Source: Anaerolineae bacterium
GTDB lineage: Bacteria; Chloroflexota; Anaerolineae; Anaerolineales; Anaerolineaceae
NCBI GenBank assembly: GCA_013178295.1
Contig: JABLWW010000014.1
Location: 84,077 to 148,076 of the forward strand
Length of the DNA: 64,000 nucleotides
Direction of reading: 5' to 3'
Shown here: in pieces, positions 36,140-44,399 of the stretch
Layout of the letters: every line of letters starts with the position of its first letter
Position numbering within the stretch: the stretch's first letter is position 1
The notes under the pieces: generated by a model
Told to the model about the DNA's origin: nothing
Seen by the model: the letters and a program-made list of their open reading frames with translations, nothing else
Database searches by the model: none
Translations under genes and position numbers: made by a program

Positions 36140-37804
36140 TTACATTTCTTCGCCAAAGCGCCCGGCGGTGGTGGCAGCGTCCGTGTGCGGCGTCTGCGGC
36201 GGGTGGAGGGGGAAGCGCAGGGTGAAGCGCGCACCTTTGCCCGGTTCGCTGTACACCTCGGCGCTGCCGCCGTGCGCCTTGAGGATGCCGCGCACCACCG
36301 AAAGCTCCAGCCCGTCACCCTTGCCCAGCGGCTTGGTGGTGAAAAAGGGGTCAAAGATGCGTCCCAGCAGGTGCGGCGGGATGCCCTCGCCGCTGTCTTC
36401 AATGCTGAGGAGCACCTGCTGGCTTTGCGTGTCAAAGCTGCTGCGCACCGTCAGCTGCCCGCCGCGCGGCATGGCGTCCACGGCGTTGGTCAGCAGGTGC
36501 AGCAGGGCGCGGATGACCTGGGCGCGGTCGCACTCCACCGGCGGCAGTTCCTGTGCCAGATGCACCTCCAGCTGGACGGGGAGGGCTTTGATGCGGTTTT
36601 CGACCATCAGCAATGCCTCATGCACTGCCTGGTTGAGATCGCACGGCGTCAGGCTTGGCAGACCGGGGGCAACATACGAGCGCACGGCGCTGACGATGCG
36701 CGCCACCCGCCAGGCGTTTTCGGAGATGCTCTGCAGGTAGCGCTGCTGGCGCACAAGGTCGAGTGTGCCTTTTGCCAGTTCGCTCAGCAGCCGCTCGCTG
36801 GCGGTGGTAATGATCTGCAGCGGGGTGTTGATTTCGTGGGCGATGCCCGCCGCCAGCGTGCCCAGACTCGCCATTTTTTCGTTTTCCTGCAGTTGGGCTT
36901 GCATCTGATGGTAGGCGGTGGTATCGCGCACGGCTGCCACCACGCCGTCAATCTCGCCCTGCGCGGTGCGCAGCGGGGTGTAGATGCTCACGTTCCAGCC
37001 GCTTTTGCCGCTGTGCGGGATGACGTAGCGCATTTCCGGTGTTTGCACCACCTCGCCCGCCAGGGCGCGGCGCAGCAGCCCCTCGGCGCCGTAGTCTTTG
37101 AGGAAGGGGAAGGTTTCCCACGGGCATTTGCCCACCACCTGACTGGCGGGCACGCCGGTCATCTCTTCCATGTAGCGGTTCCACATCTTATAGCGCAGAT
37201 GGCGGTCATAGACGATGACGCCCTCGCCCAAACAATCGAGCAGGGTATCCACAAACTGCCACGACTGGCGCAGGGCTTCCTCGGCGGCGCGGCGGACGCT
37301 GATATCGAGGATGATAGCGACAAACAGCGGCGGGGTTTCATCGCCCAGATATTGCAGATGCACCTCAACCGGATAGGTGGAACCGTCCTTGCGGCGGTGG
37401 ATGGTCTCAAAGACCTGCACCGGCTGTGATCCATCGCGCAGGGGCGTCAGCAGGGTTTCAAAGCGCGGCGGGTCAAATTCGGGTTTGAGATCCAGCGGGG
37501 TGAGAGTGCGCATCTGGCGCATGGTGTAGCCCAGATTGTGCAGGGCGGCGCGGTTGGCGTAGCAAAAGCGCAGGCTGGCGGCGTCGAACACATACACCTC
37601 GTTGAGCGACTCTGCGACGATGCGCGTCAGTAATCGCTGCCGCGCGCGGCGGCAGCCCTTTGCCTGTTCCTGCTCGATATTTGTTTGCCAACCCGGATCC
37701 AAAATGTTCCCTCTCGCGGAAAAAAGTGCATGCGGTTGACTGGAAGACCCCCGTGGCGGCGGCGATGAAGGTTCTTGTGTGCGGTGCGCTCCGACAACCA
37801 CCAT
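36140..37804 (-). CDS. PAS-PAS histidine kinase with altered G2 box
   Basis: A 554-residue soluble kinase. Two PAS domains (about 60-175 and 180-300) precede a HisKA with His323 in GIAHEINTPLQ and a HATPase (about 420-535). The ATP-lid G2 motif reads GKGDGLELSVV instead of GKGTGLGLSIV, so two conserved positions are changed and activity may be weak. The N-terminal 45 residues look unstructured, and the true start could lie downstream of ATG 37804. A TATAAT lies four bases before that ATG. The giant kinase follows on the same strand. Confidence 0.82.
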   Translation of the reverse strand: MVVVGAHRTQEPSSPPPRGSSSQPHALFSARGNILDPGWQTNIEQEQAKGCRRARQRLLTRIVAESLNEVYVFDAASLRFCYANRAALHNLGYTMRQMRTLTPLDLKPEFDPPRFETLLTPLRDGSQPVQVFETIHRRKDGSTYPVEVHLQYLGDETPPLFVAIILDISVRRAAEEALRQSWQFVDTLLDCLGEGVIVYDRHLRYKMWNRYMEEMTGVPASQVVGKCPWETFPFLKDYGAEGLLRRALAGEVVQTPEMRYVIPHSGKSGWNVSIYTPLRTAQGEIDGVVAAVRDTTAYHQMQAQLQENEKMASLGTLAAGIAHEINTPLQIITTASERLLSELAKGTLDLVRQQRYLQSISENAWRVARIVSAVRSYVAPGLPSLTPCDLNQAVHEALLMVENRIKALPVQLEVHLAQELPPVECDRAQVIRALLHLLTNAVDAMPRGGQLTVRSSFDTQSQQVLLSIEDSGEGIPPHLLGRIFDPFFTTKPLGKGDGLELSVVRGILKAHGGSAEVYSEPGKGARFTLRFPLHPPQTPHTDAATTAGRFGEEM

Positions 37805-37870
37805 TTATATTATAGCATAATACCTCAGCGGCGGATTCGTTTTTGTAAGGTGTCTGCAAGGTCAAAGGTA

Positions 37871-37898
37871 TTGAATTTTTTGTGGTTCACCCTATAAT
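37871..37898 (+). promoter_or_regulatory. Promoter of the Flp pilin gene
   Basis: TTGAAT (37871-37876), a 16-bp spacer and TATAAT (37893-37898) predict a start near 37905 and a 49-base leader containing AAAGGAG. Confidence 0.75.
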
Positions 37899-37953
37899 AT
37901 AAAGCATGGAAGCGGGTTATTCCAAATTTTGAAAAGAAAGGAGTTGAGCAGTC

Positions 37954-38100
37954 ATGTTATTCGCACCGAAGGAAAAAGGTCAAGGTCTGGTAGAGTATGC
38001 CTTAATTCTTGTTTTGGTAGCTGTCGTTGTGATTGTTATTCTTGCTCTACTTGGTCCTGCAATCGGTAACATCTTCAGCAACATCATCAACGCCATTTAG
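37954..38100 (+). CDS. Flp/Fap-type pilin
   Basis: A 48-residue prepilin. A short basic leader ends at Gly9. The mature part begins QGLVEYALILVLVAVVV, with the Flp hallmark Glu-Tyr at positions 14-15 (Glu at +5 of the mature protein) and one long hydrophobic helix. It should be cut by a TadV-like prepilin peptidase and assembled into thin Tad/Flp adhesion fibres. It has its own promoter and a near-perfect terminator, so it is monocistronic, and no tad assembly genes lie in the window. It sits among c-di-GMP genes, which fits control of surface attachment. Confidence 0.88.
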   Translation: MLFAPKEKGQGLVEYALILVLVAVVVIVILALLGPAIGNIFSNIINAI

Positions 38101-38130
38101 GCATAACCCGACCTACCCAATGTATTCCCG

Positions 38131-38162
38131 ACAAAAGACCCCGCCAACGCGGGGTCTTTTGT
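38131..38162 (+). terminator. Intrinsic terminator of the pilin gene
   Basis: Arms 38131-38144 and 38149-38162 form a perfect 14-bp stem (ACAAAAGACCCCGC with its complement) around CAAC. The stem ends in a T-run. It is 30 bp after the pilin stop. Confidence 0.92.
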
Positions 38163-38184
38163 ATTGGGCTACGCATGTTCGCAG

Positions 38185-38307
38185 GGCGGGGTTCACCCCG
38201 CCGTTGCCGATGGGGCGATGGGGCAAGCCTTGCCCTCCCCCGGCCCCTCCCAAAGGGAGGGGAGACTGCGGGTGGCGGGCGTCTTGCGATGGGGCTATGG
38301 GGGGCAG
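38185..38307. repeat. Cluster of GC-rich dispersed palindromes
   Basis: It holds a hairpin GGCGGGG-TTCA-CCCCGCC (38185-38202), a relative of the GGGGCAAGCC element near 38219, and one unit of the CCCTCCCCC/CCCCTCCC repeat (about 38231-38264). The same units recur at 42891-43076, 44200-44266 and 47979-48012. Confidence 0.55.
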
Positions 38308-40815
38308 TCAAACACACTCGACGCGGTTGCGTCCGTTCTGCTTGGCGGTGTAGAGCGCCCGGTCGGCGCGGTTGATGAGGGCTTCGATGCTGGCATCCTC
38401 CGGCTGCATGACCGAGACGCCAAAGCTGGCGGTGATGCGGGCACTGCCCTGCTCGATGCGGAACAGGCGAGCTTCGATCGTGCGGTGCAGCCGTTCGGCG
38501 GCTTCGCGGGCTTCTGCCAGCGGGGTTTCGGGCAGAAGGAGGACAAACTCTTCGCCGCCGTAACGGGCAAGCAGGTCGCTGCCGCGCAGCGACTGGCGGC
38601 AGACCTCAGCAAACTGGATCAGCACCTGGTCGCCGCTGCTGTGCCCGTAGGTGTCGTTGATCTGTTTGAAGTGGTCAAGGTCAATCATCACCGCCGCCAG
38701 GGGCTTTTTGTAGCGCCGGGCGCGCAGAAATTCCCTCTGCGCCTGCTGGAGGAAGTGGCGGCGGTTGTACAGCTGGGTGAGGGCGTCGTGGGTGGCGAGC
38801 TGCTCCAGCTGGCGGTAGAGCAGGGCGTTGTGCAGGGCGATGCTGATCTGTTCGGCAGCCTGGCAGAAGAGGGCAAACTCTGTCTGGCTGAAGCTTCTGC
38901 CGGGCTGGTAATGCTCGCTGGCGACCGCCCCCAGCAGACGCCCGCCGCTGTGCAGCGGCGCGCCCATAAACGATGTGGGCATCAGCCCCAGGTTTTGCCG
39001 CCGGTGGTGGCGCAGAAAGACGTCAATCTCCTCTGGGTTGGCGAGCAGCAGCGGCTGGTTGTGCTGGATGATATAGCCGGTGATGCCCTGACGGATGGAA
39101 GCAGTAGGGACAACCCGGCTTTCGTCTGCGCCGCGCAGGTAAATGCGCTCCCATTCGGCTTTTTCGGGATGGTAGAGGACGATGAGCAGCATGGGCAGGT
39201 CAATCAGACGGCGCAGCTGCTGGTCGGCGGTGGTGAGCAGTTCGTCCAGGTTGAGCTGGGCGGTAATGGCGTGCAGGATTTCGATGAGGACGGACTGCTC
39301 GGTGGCGGTGCGGCGTGCTTCGGCGTAGAGGCGGGCATTTGCCAGCGCAACCGAAAGCTGGGCGGCAAAGACCTCGCCCAGATGCTGTTCGCGGGCGCTG
39401 AAAGGGGCTGCGGCGGAGCGGTCGAAGTGCAGCAAGCCGTTGTAGCCTTCCTGGTCGAAGAACGGGACGGTCATGACTGCGCGCTGGGCTGGCTGCGGCG
39501 GGGGGAGGAAGCCGGGCAGCGGGTCGCTTGTTTCGGCGCTGCGCAGTGTCTGGCGGGTTGCGAGGATGGCGGTGTAGGGGGTGGCTGAAAGCGAAAAGCG
39601 CTGCCCAATGAGCGGGGCGGGGGACGGGAGGCGGCTGTAACCGGCTGCCACGCGCAGCGTGTTGCCGTCCTGCAGGGTGATGCTGGCATGATCGAAGGGG
39701 ATAACGTGTACGATGCGCTCGAGGATGAGTTGAAAAAGGCGGTCATAGTCGAGGGCGGCGCTGATGTCGAGCGCCGTCTGGCGGATGGTTTCTTCGGCGG
39801 CTTTGTGCTGGGTGCGGTCATGGAGGGTCAGCAGATAGCCGCCCTCACGGGGGTCTGCCAGGGGGGATAGGCGCACATCCACCCAGCGCGGCGGGTCGCC
39901 GGGCAGGGTGGTTTCAAAGCAGCTGGGTTTGCCGCTTTGTACGGCAGTTTCCACATCTGGGCAGGCAGCCAGCAGGGTGCGGCTTTGCTTGCCGAGGATA
40001 TCGCCTTCCAGGTTGAGCAGCTGGCGGGCGGTGCGGTTGATTTCCACCAGCTGGAGGCGGCTGTTGAAGATGAGAATGCCGCTGTCGATCTCGTCAAAAA
40101 TCTGCTCGATCGCTACCGGCGAGAGGCTGATCAGACGGTAGCGGGTCAGCCCGATGTAGAACCCCAAGACGGTCAGCAGCATCCCCATCGGGGTGATATC
40201 CAGATAGGGAATGGGGTTCAGCCCGCTGAGGTACATGATGCTGAACGCCAGCGGCGAGAGCAGACCAATGATCATGATGCTCATCTGCTGCTGGTAGGGC
40301 GGCGCAGCTTTGCGCCAGGCGTGTCCCAGCCGTATCAGCGCCCATCCTGTTGCCAGATAGATATATGCCACCAGCACCCAAAACCACCAGCCGTGCTCGT
40401 AGATGAGGATATTGCGCGCCTGGTCTGCCCAGCGGAAGCCGCTCCACATCCAGCCGTGCAGCGGGTTGCTCCAGGCAAACAGCAGGGTGAGCAGTGAGAT
40501 GCCCCATGTGAGCAGGGTCAGGCGGCGTGTGCGCGGGATGTTGAGATAATCGAGCACAAAGGCAAGCAGCGTGGGGACAATACTGACCGTGCCGATGTAT
40601 TCCAGCTGCGACCAGAGCACCTTTGCCGGTATGGTGGTTACCAGTGCTTCGATCCCGGCGCACAGGTTCCACTCTGCCACCGCCGCGGCAAACAGCGCCA
40701 GCATGCGCCCCCCCGGAGCGCGGCGCAGCTTCCACGCCCGCCAGACCACCAGCAGAGCAATCAGCGTGGTGGCAAAGTACAAAAAGACAAACGGCAGGTC
40801 GAATGGCGAGCGCAT
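38308..40815 (-). CDS. 7TM-sensor diguanylate cyclase (HisKA_7TM-PAS-GAF-GAF-GGDEF)
   Basis: An 835-residue protein. Seven helices in the first 225 residues form the HisKA_7TM-type sensor (PF16927-like), with WSQLEYIG and WSNPLHGW segments. A PAS (about 235-345), two GAF modules (about 360-500 and 515-670) and a GGDEF domain follow. The active site is GGEEF (753-757), and the RxxD inhibitory site is present (RGSD). It should make c-di-GMP in response to a membrane or external signal. A TATAAT on the minus strand at 40845-40850 is a probable -10 about 30 bp before the start. Confidence 0.9.
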   Translation of the reverse strand: MRSPFDLPFVFLYFATTLIALLVVWRAWKLRRAPGGRMLALFAAAVAEWNLCAGIEALVTTIPAKVLWSQLEYIGTVSIVPTLLAFVLDYLNIPRTRRLTLLTWGISLLTLLFAWSNPLHGWMWSGFRWADQARNILIYEHGWWFWVLVAYIYLATGWALIRLGHAWRKAAPPYQQQMSIMIIGLLSPLAFSIMYLSGLNPIPYLDITPMGMLLTVLGFYIGLTRYRLISLSPVAIEQIFDEIDSGILIFNSRLQLVEINRTARQLLNLEGDILGKQSRTLLAACPDVETAVQSGKPSCFETTLPGDPPRWVDVRLSPLADPREGGYLLTLHDRTQHKAAEETIRQTALDISAALDYDRLFQLILERIVHVIPFDHASITLQDGNTLRVAAGYSRLPSPAPLIGQRFSLSATPYTAILATRQTLRSAETSDPLPGFLPPPQPAQRAVMTVPFFDQEGYNGLLHFDRSAAAPFSAREQHLGEVFAAQLSVALANARLYAEARRTATEQSVLIEILHAITAQLNLDELLTTADQQLRRLIDLPMLLIVLYHPEKAEWERIYLRGADESRVVPTASIRQGITGYIIQHNQPLLLANPEEIDVFLRHHRRQNLGLMPTSFMGAPLHSGGRLLGAVASEHYQPGRSFSQTEFALFCQAAEQISIALHNALLYRQLEQLATHDALTQLYNRRHFLQQAQREFLRARRYKKPLAAVMIDLDHFKQINDTYGHSSGDQVLIQFAEVCRQSLRGSDLLARYGGEEFVLLLPETPLAEAREAAERLHRTIEARLFRIEQGSARITASFGVSVMQPEDASIEALINRADRALYTAKQNGRNRVECV

Positions 40816-41012
40816 GGGCAGCCGGGCATAAAAATCTTACCATGATTATAGCCCGATTTGAGGATATTTGCGATACGGGCAGACAGGGCAATGTGGGGAA
40901 GACAGGTATCACGCGTAGGCGCATGGCGGGGCGCTGGAACGTTTCTTGCACAATATCCAACGGTGAGATTTGAAATGCTGCATATCAATACAGTAATCTA
41001 CGGAGAGAAACG

Positions 41013-42830
41013 ATGACCCAGCAACATAAGGAGGGATGGCATAGTCCGCAGGACAGCATGTTCGAACATCTACGGGAACTGACAGATGCACTGCCGATCG
41101 GGATTGTTCTACGGCGCGAAGATGGAACGGTGTATTTCAACCGCACCATTGGCGGGGTAACCGGCTATTCTCCCGCCGAGCTGTGCGATCTGACCGCGCT
41201 CGAGCGGGTGATCCTGCCGCAGCATCAGCCGCTGCTGCGCGTGGCAACGGCGATCGAGAGCGACCGCCCTTCGAGCCATTATGAGGTGCAGCTGGAGCGC
41301 AAGGGCGGCGGACGGGCATGGGTGGACGTCAGCGCGCGGCGGGTTGACTGGCGGGGCGAGCGTGTGCAGATGATCAGCCTGATGGACATCACCCGCTACA
41401 AGGTGCTGGAGGAGCAGTTGATCCGCAACGCCATGTATGACGGGCTGACCGGGCTGCCCAGCCGCTGCCTGCTGGAAGACCGTCTGCGCGAGGCGCTGGC
41501 GCATGCGCGGCGCACACGCAGTCTGCTGGCGGTGGTGCTGATTGACATCCACCGCTTCCGCGAGATCAATGAGCTGATCGGCAGTCAGGTGGGCGACCAG
41601 CTGCTGATGCAGGCGGCGCGGCGGCTGGGTGAGATGGTGCGCGAGAGCGATACGCTGGCGCGCGGCACGGATGACGATTTTGTGGTGGTGCTCAACCATC
41701 TGAAGGAAGCGCAGGACGCCGAACGGGTGGCGCGCAAACTGCTGACGGTGTTCCGCGAGCCGTTCACCGCCGAGCCGCACCATGTCTATCTGGATGCCAG
41801 CGCTGGGTTTGCCATCTATCCGCGCGATGGCAGCACGCCGGAGGAATTGGTGAAGAACGCCGCCAGCGCCCTGACCTTTGCCAAGAATAATCTCAAAGAC
41901 CGCGTGATGGCGTTTGAGCCTGCCATGCACGCCATGGCGCTGGAGAAGCTGCGCCTGACCAACCGTCTGCGTCAGGCGATTGAGTGCGGCGAATTGCAGC
42001 TGTATTATCAGCCGCTGGTGGATTTGCGCCGCAACGAGGTGGTAGGGCTGGAGGCGCTGGCGCGCTGGCTGCATCCCGACGCCGGGCTGGTCTTTCCCGA
42101 TAGTTTTATCCCGCTGGCGGAGGAGAGCGGGCTGATCCACCCGCTGGGGCGCTGGGTGATCCGCGAGGCGTGCAGCCAGGCGGCGCTGTGGCAGGGCAAC
42201 GGGCATCCCCCGCTGCGCATTTCCATCAATATCTCTCCGGCGCAGTTTGAGGAGGAGGAATTGGTGGATTACATCGAGGAGACGCTGGCGCTGTGCAAAT
42301 TGGAAGCCGGGCGGCTGGCGCTGGAGATCACCGAGCGCACCTTTATGGGCGAGCTGGAGGCGGCTGCACAGCGGCTGCAGCGGCTGCGCCAGATGGGCGC
42401 CAAGGTGGATATTGACGATTTTGGCACGATTTACGCCTCGCTCGCCTATTTGCGCAAACTGCCGGTGGACAGCCTGAAGATTGACCGCATCTTTATTCAA
42501 GACCTGACGGGCAACGGCGGGACGGCGCAGACGGGCGGCGCTTCCGGTTCGGGGGTGGGGGTGTCCTCACCGCTCAAACCCGATCCGCTGGCAGCCAAGA
42601 CTTCGGTGTGCAGTGCTCCGGCGCTGACGCGGGCGATCGTTCTGCTGGGGCACAGCCTGAACATGGATGTGGTGGCGGAGGGGGTGGAAACGCTGGAGCA
42701 GCTGCAAATGCTGCGCGAGCTGGGCTGCGACCTGGCACAGGGGTTTTACTTTTCGCAGCCGGTGCCGGCCGACCAGGCGCTGGCGTGTGTGGCGGATATC
42801 AACCGCCGCCTGACGCAGCCGCACGGGTAG
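41013..42830 (+). CDS. PAS-GGDEF-EAL protein, probable c-di-GMP phosphodiesterase
   Basis: A 605-residue cytosolic protein. PAS covers about 15-130 and the GGDEF-fold domain about 140-310. The signature is TDDDF (219-223) instead of GGDEF, so cyclase activity is unlikely. The EAL domain (about 325-600) keeps the catalytic EAL (347-349), NISPAQF, LEITER, DDFGT and AEGVET elements, so hydrolysis is expected. A Gly/Ser-rich insertion of about 38 residues follows FIQDL, between beta strands near the active site. GGAGAG precedes ATG 41013. Confidence 0.88.
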   Translation: MTQQHKEGWHSPQDSMFEHLRELTDALPIGIVLRREDGTVYFNRTIGGVTGYSPAELCDLTALERVILPQHQPLLRVATAIESDRPSSHYEVQLERKGGGRAWVDVSARRVDWRGERVQMISLMDITRYKVLEEQLIRNAMYDGLTGLPSRCLLEDRLREALAHARRTRSLLAVVLIDIHRFREINELIGSQVGDQLLMQAARRLGEMVRESDTLARGTDDDFVVVLNHLKEAQDAERVARKLLTVFREPFTAEPHHVYLDASAGFAIYPRDGSTPEELVKNAASALTFAKNNLKDRVMAFEPAMHAMALEKLRLTNRLRQAIECGELQLYYQPLVDLRRNEVVGLEALARWLHPDAGLVFPDSFIPLAEESGLIHPLGRWVIREACSQAALWQGNGHPPLRISINISPAQFEEEELVDYIEETLALCKLEAGRLALEITERTFMGELEAAAQRLQRLRQMGAKVDIDDFGTIYASLAYLRKLPVDSLKIDRIFIQDLTGNGGTAQTGGASGSGVGVSSPLKPDPLAAKTSVCSAPALTRAIVLLGHSLNMDVVAEGVETLEQLQMLRELGCDLAQGFYFSQPVPADQALACVADINRRLTQPHG

Positions 42831-42831
42831 G

Positions 42832-42846
42832 ATGGGGCTTGCCCCA
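42832..42846. repeat. Dispersed palindromic element, copy 2
   Basis: ATGGGGCTTGCCCCA follows the stop of the EAL gene. It matches the elements at 6227-6249 (opposite strand) and 47924-47942. Confidence 0.5.
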
Positions 42847-42890
42847 CCACTTCATTGGCGGATGGGCATAGGGTGCTCCCTTGTCCCCCG

Positions 42891-43076
42891 CCCTCTCCCT
42901 TCCCCCAACCCCTCCCAGAGGGAGGGGAACCTACCCTCCCCCAACCCCTCCCAGAGGGAGGGGAGCCTACCCTCCCCCAGCCCCTCCCAAAGGGAGGGGA
43001 GATTGCCCTCCCCCAACCCCTCCCAGAGGGAGGGGAGCCTACCCTCCCCCAGCCCCTCCCAGAGGGAGGGGAGTGC
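42891..43076. repeat. Five tandem units of a 36-bp GC-rich palindromic repeat
   Basis: Each unit reads approximately CCCTCCCCCAACCCCTCCC followed by AGAGGGAGGGGAGCCTA, with single-base changes between units. The right part of each unit forms a hairpin, CCCCTCCC-AGA-GGGAGGGG. The array fills the gap after the EAL gene. Two further units lie at 44200-44266. One unit lies at 38231 and an inverted copy at 47979. It codes for nothing that I can support. Confidence 0.75.
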
Positions 43077-43098
43077 TGCGGGTGAGGTGCCCTGAAGG

Positions 43099-43569
43099 CT
43101 AACCGACCAAACCGGTCGAAGCGGACAACATGGAAATCGCCTTCTGAGCGTCAGACATCATAAGTCCAACTCGATAATCTGTTTCCACAAGTTTATCCAA
43201 CTGCTCTTCGTGGAACAAAAAAGAACAATCGTCAAGAATAACATAGGAATCAACATCTTTTGTGTGTCTCATCAGCCATGCCTCAACGGCATCCCCTTTA
43301 TTCTCCAAAAATGGAGATACCACATCTACGATGTCAGCCTCAACGCCATTCTCAAGCAAGAATCTGCGTATTTCCCCCAACCAATACACAAAACGCCACC
43401 CAGAGGAGATGACAACAACCGCGCCGGTCTCTTTGACAATCTTGTTCAAGACATCAACATTGTGCGGGTCGGTCTCCCACTTGCACTCGTTTTGACGACT
43501 TATTGAATTCAGTACGCCATCAATATCAAGAAAAATCACTCTTCTTCTTTTTTTTACCGCCACAAACAA
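43099..43569 (-). CDS. HAD-superfamily phosphatase-like protein
   Basis: A 156-residue HAD-fold protein with motif I FLDIDGVLNS (Asp15, Asp17), motif II VVISSGWR, a Lys-containing region near 110 and motif IV YVILDDC. It resembles the compact HAD_SAK/polynucleotide-phosphatase-like group, and the substrate is unknown. It is more AT-rich than its neighbours and stands alone between a repeat array and a CRISPR remnant, so it may have been acquired horizontally. Confidence 0.78.
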   Translation of the reverse strand: MFVAVKKRRRVIFLDIDGVLNSISRQNECKWETDPHNVDVLNKIVKETGAVVVISSGWRFVYWLGEIRRFLLENGVEADIVDVVSPFLENKGDAVEAWLMRHTKDVDSYVILDDCSFLFHEEQLDKLVETDYRVGLMMSDAQKAISMLSASTGLVG

Positions 43570-43694
43570 CCTCCCTTTGATCTTTTTTATCTCTCGCTGC
43601 CAATTTTACTAAAGGTGAAGACGGCAGGCATCCAACGCGTATCCAGATCGCCGAAAATCATGTTGCTTTCTATCGGCTTATCATCTTATCTTTT

Positions 43695-43725
43695 GTCTTA
43701 ATGCCCTGAGGGGCACAGGATGATT
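43695..43725. repeat. Solitary degenerate CRISPR repeat
   Basis: 31 of the 36 repeat bases are present with two substitutions, and the last five bases are lost. It lies about 675 bp left of the array, downstream of the DUF559 gene, without a second repeat. Confidence 0.75.
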
Positions 43726-43771
43726 ACCCCCTACGGGAGAGGGAGATGATGGAGATGTCCTTGACAGCAGC

Positions 43772-44143
43772 CTAAGTGCAAAGGGAGTCATTGGGAAGGC
43801 AATTGCACAGGATGGCGTCAAGAACTGTGTCCAGCTGTTCAAGCACTTCGCGGTTGGTGAAACGCAGAACGCGGCAGCCAAGCGCATTGAGATGCTTTGT
43901 CCTTTCATTGTCATACGCTCTCTGATCTTCTTGCGAATGAACGCTGCCGTCTATCTCCACAACCAGCGCACAAGCCGGGCAGTAAAAATCAACAATAAAA
44001 TGCCCAATGGGATGCTGACGGCGGAACTTGAACCCGCCAAGCCGCCGCTGACGCAGATGAGACCACAGCGTTTGCTCGGCTTTGGTAGGAAATTGGCGCA
44101 TGCGACGCGCCCGGCGCAGAATTTCAGGGGATGTGGGTGTCAT
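43772..44143 (-). CDS. DUF559 (VSR/PD-(D/E)xK-like) endonuclease
   Basis: A 123-residue protein with the DUF559 pattern: RRLGGFKFRRQHPIGHFIVD (33-52 or so), then CP...LVVEIDGSVH and LGCRVLRFTN. The fold is related to very-short-patch repair and restriction nucleases. The acidic residues in FIVDF and VEIDG are the expected metal ligands. It is often found as a single mobile gene; here it lies beside the CRISPR array, but DUF559 is not a Cas family. No clear ribosome site. Confidence 0.85.
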   Translation of the reverse strand: MTPTSPEILRRARRMRQFPTKAEQTLWSHLRQRRLGGFKFRRQHPIGHFIVDFYCPACALVVEIDGSVHSQEDQRAYDNERTKHLNALGCRVLRFTNREVLEQLDTVLDAILCNCLPNDSLCT

Positions 44144-44199
44144 GAGAGGTTAGTCGGTTTTAATGATACACGATTTTCCCCCATAGGGGGTGTTTTCCC

Positions 44200-44301
44200 T
44201 CCCCCAACCCCTCCCAGAGGGAGGGGAGCCTACCCTCCCCCAACCCCTCCCAGAGGGAGGGGAGTGCTGCGGGGTGAGGCGTGCCCTGACGGGCATAGGA
44301 T
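44200..44301. repeat. Two 36-bp GC-rich units followed by a CRISPR-repeat core
   Basis: Two units of the tandem palindrome (44200-44266) run into GTGCTGCGGGGTGAGGCG. Then 20 bases (44282-44301) are identical to positions 8-27 of the CRISPR repeat. The DNA to 44399 holds further imperfect palindromes and no gene. Confidence 0.65.
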
Positions 44302-44399
44302 CCCCCCCTTCCCCCCCGCCCTCTCCCTGCCCCCTACGGGGGTGCTGCGCGAGGGAGAGGGAGCTTGATTCCCCTCTCCTGCAAAGGAGAGGGGCCAGG

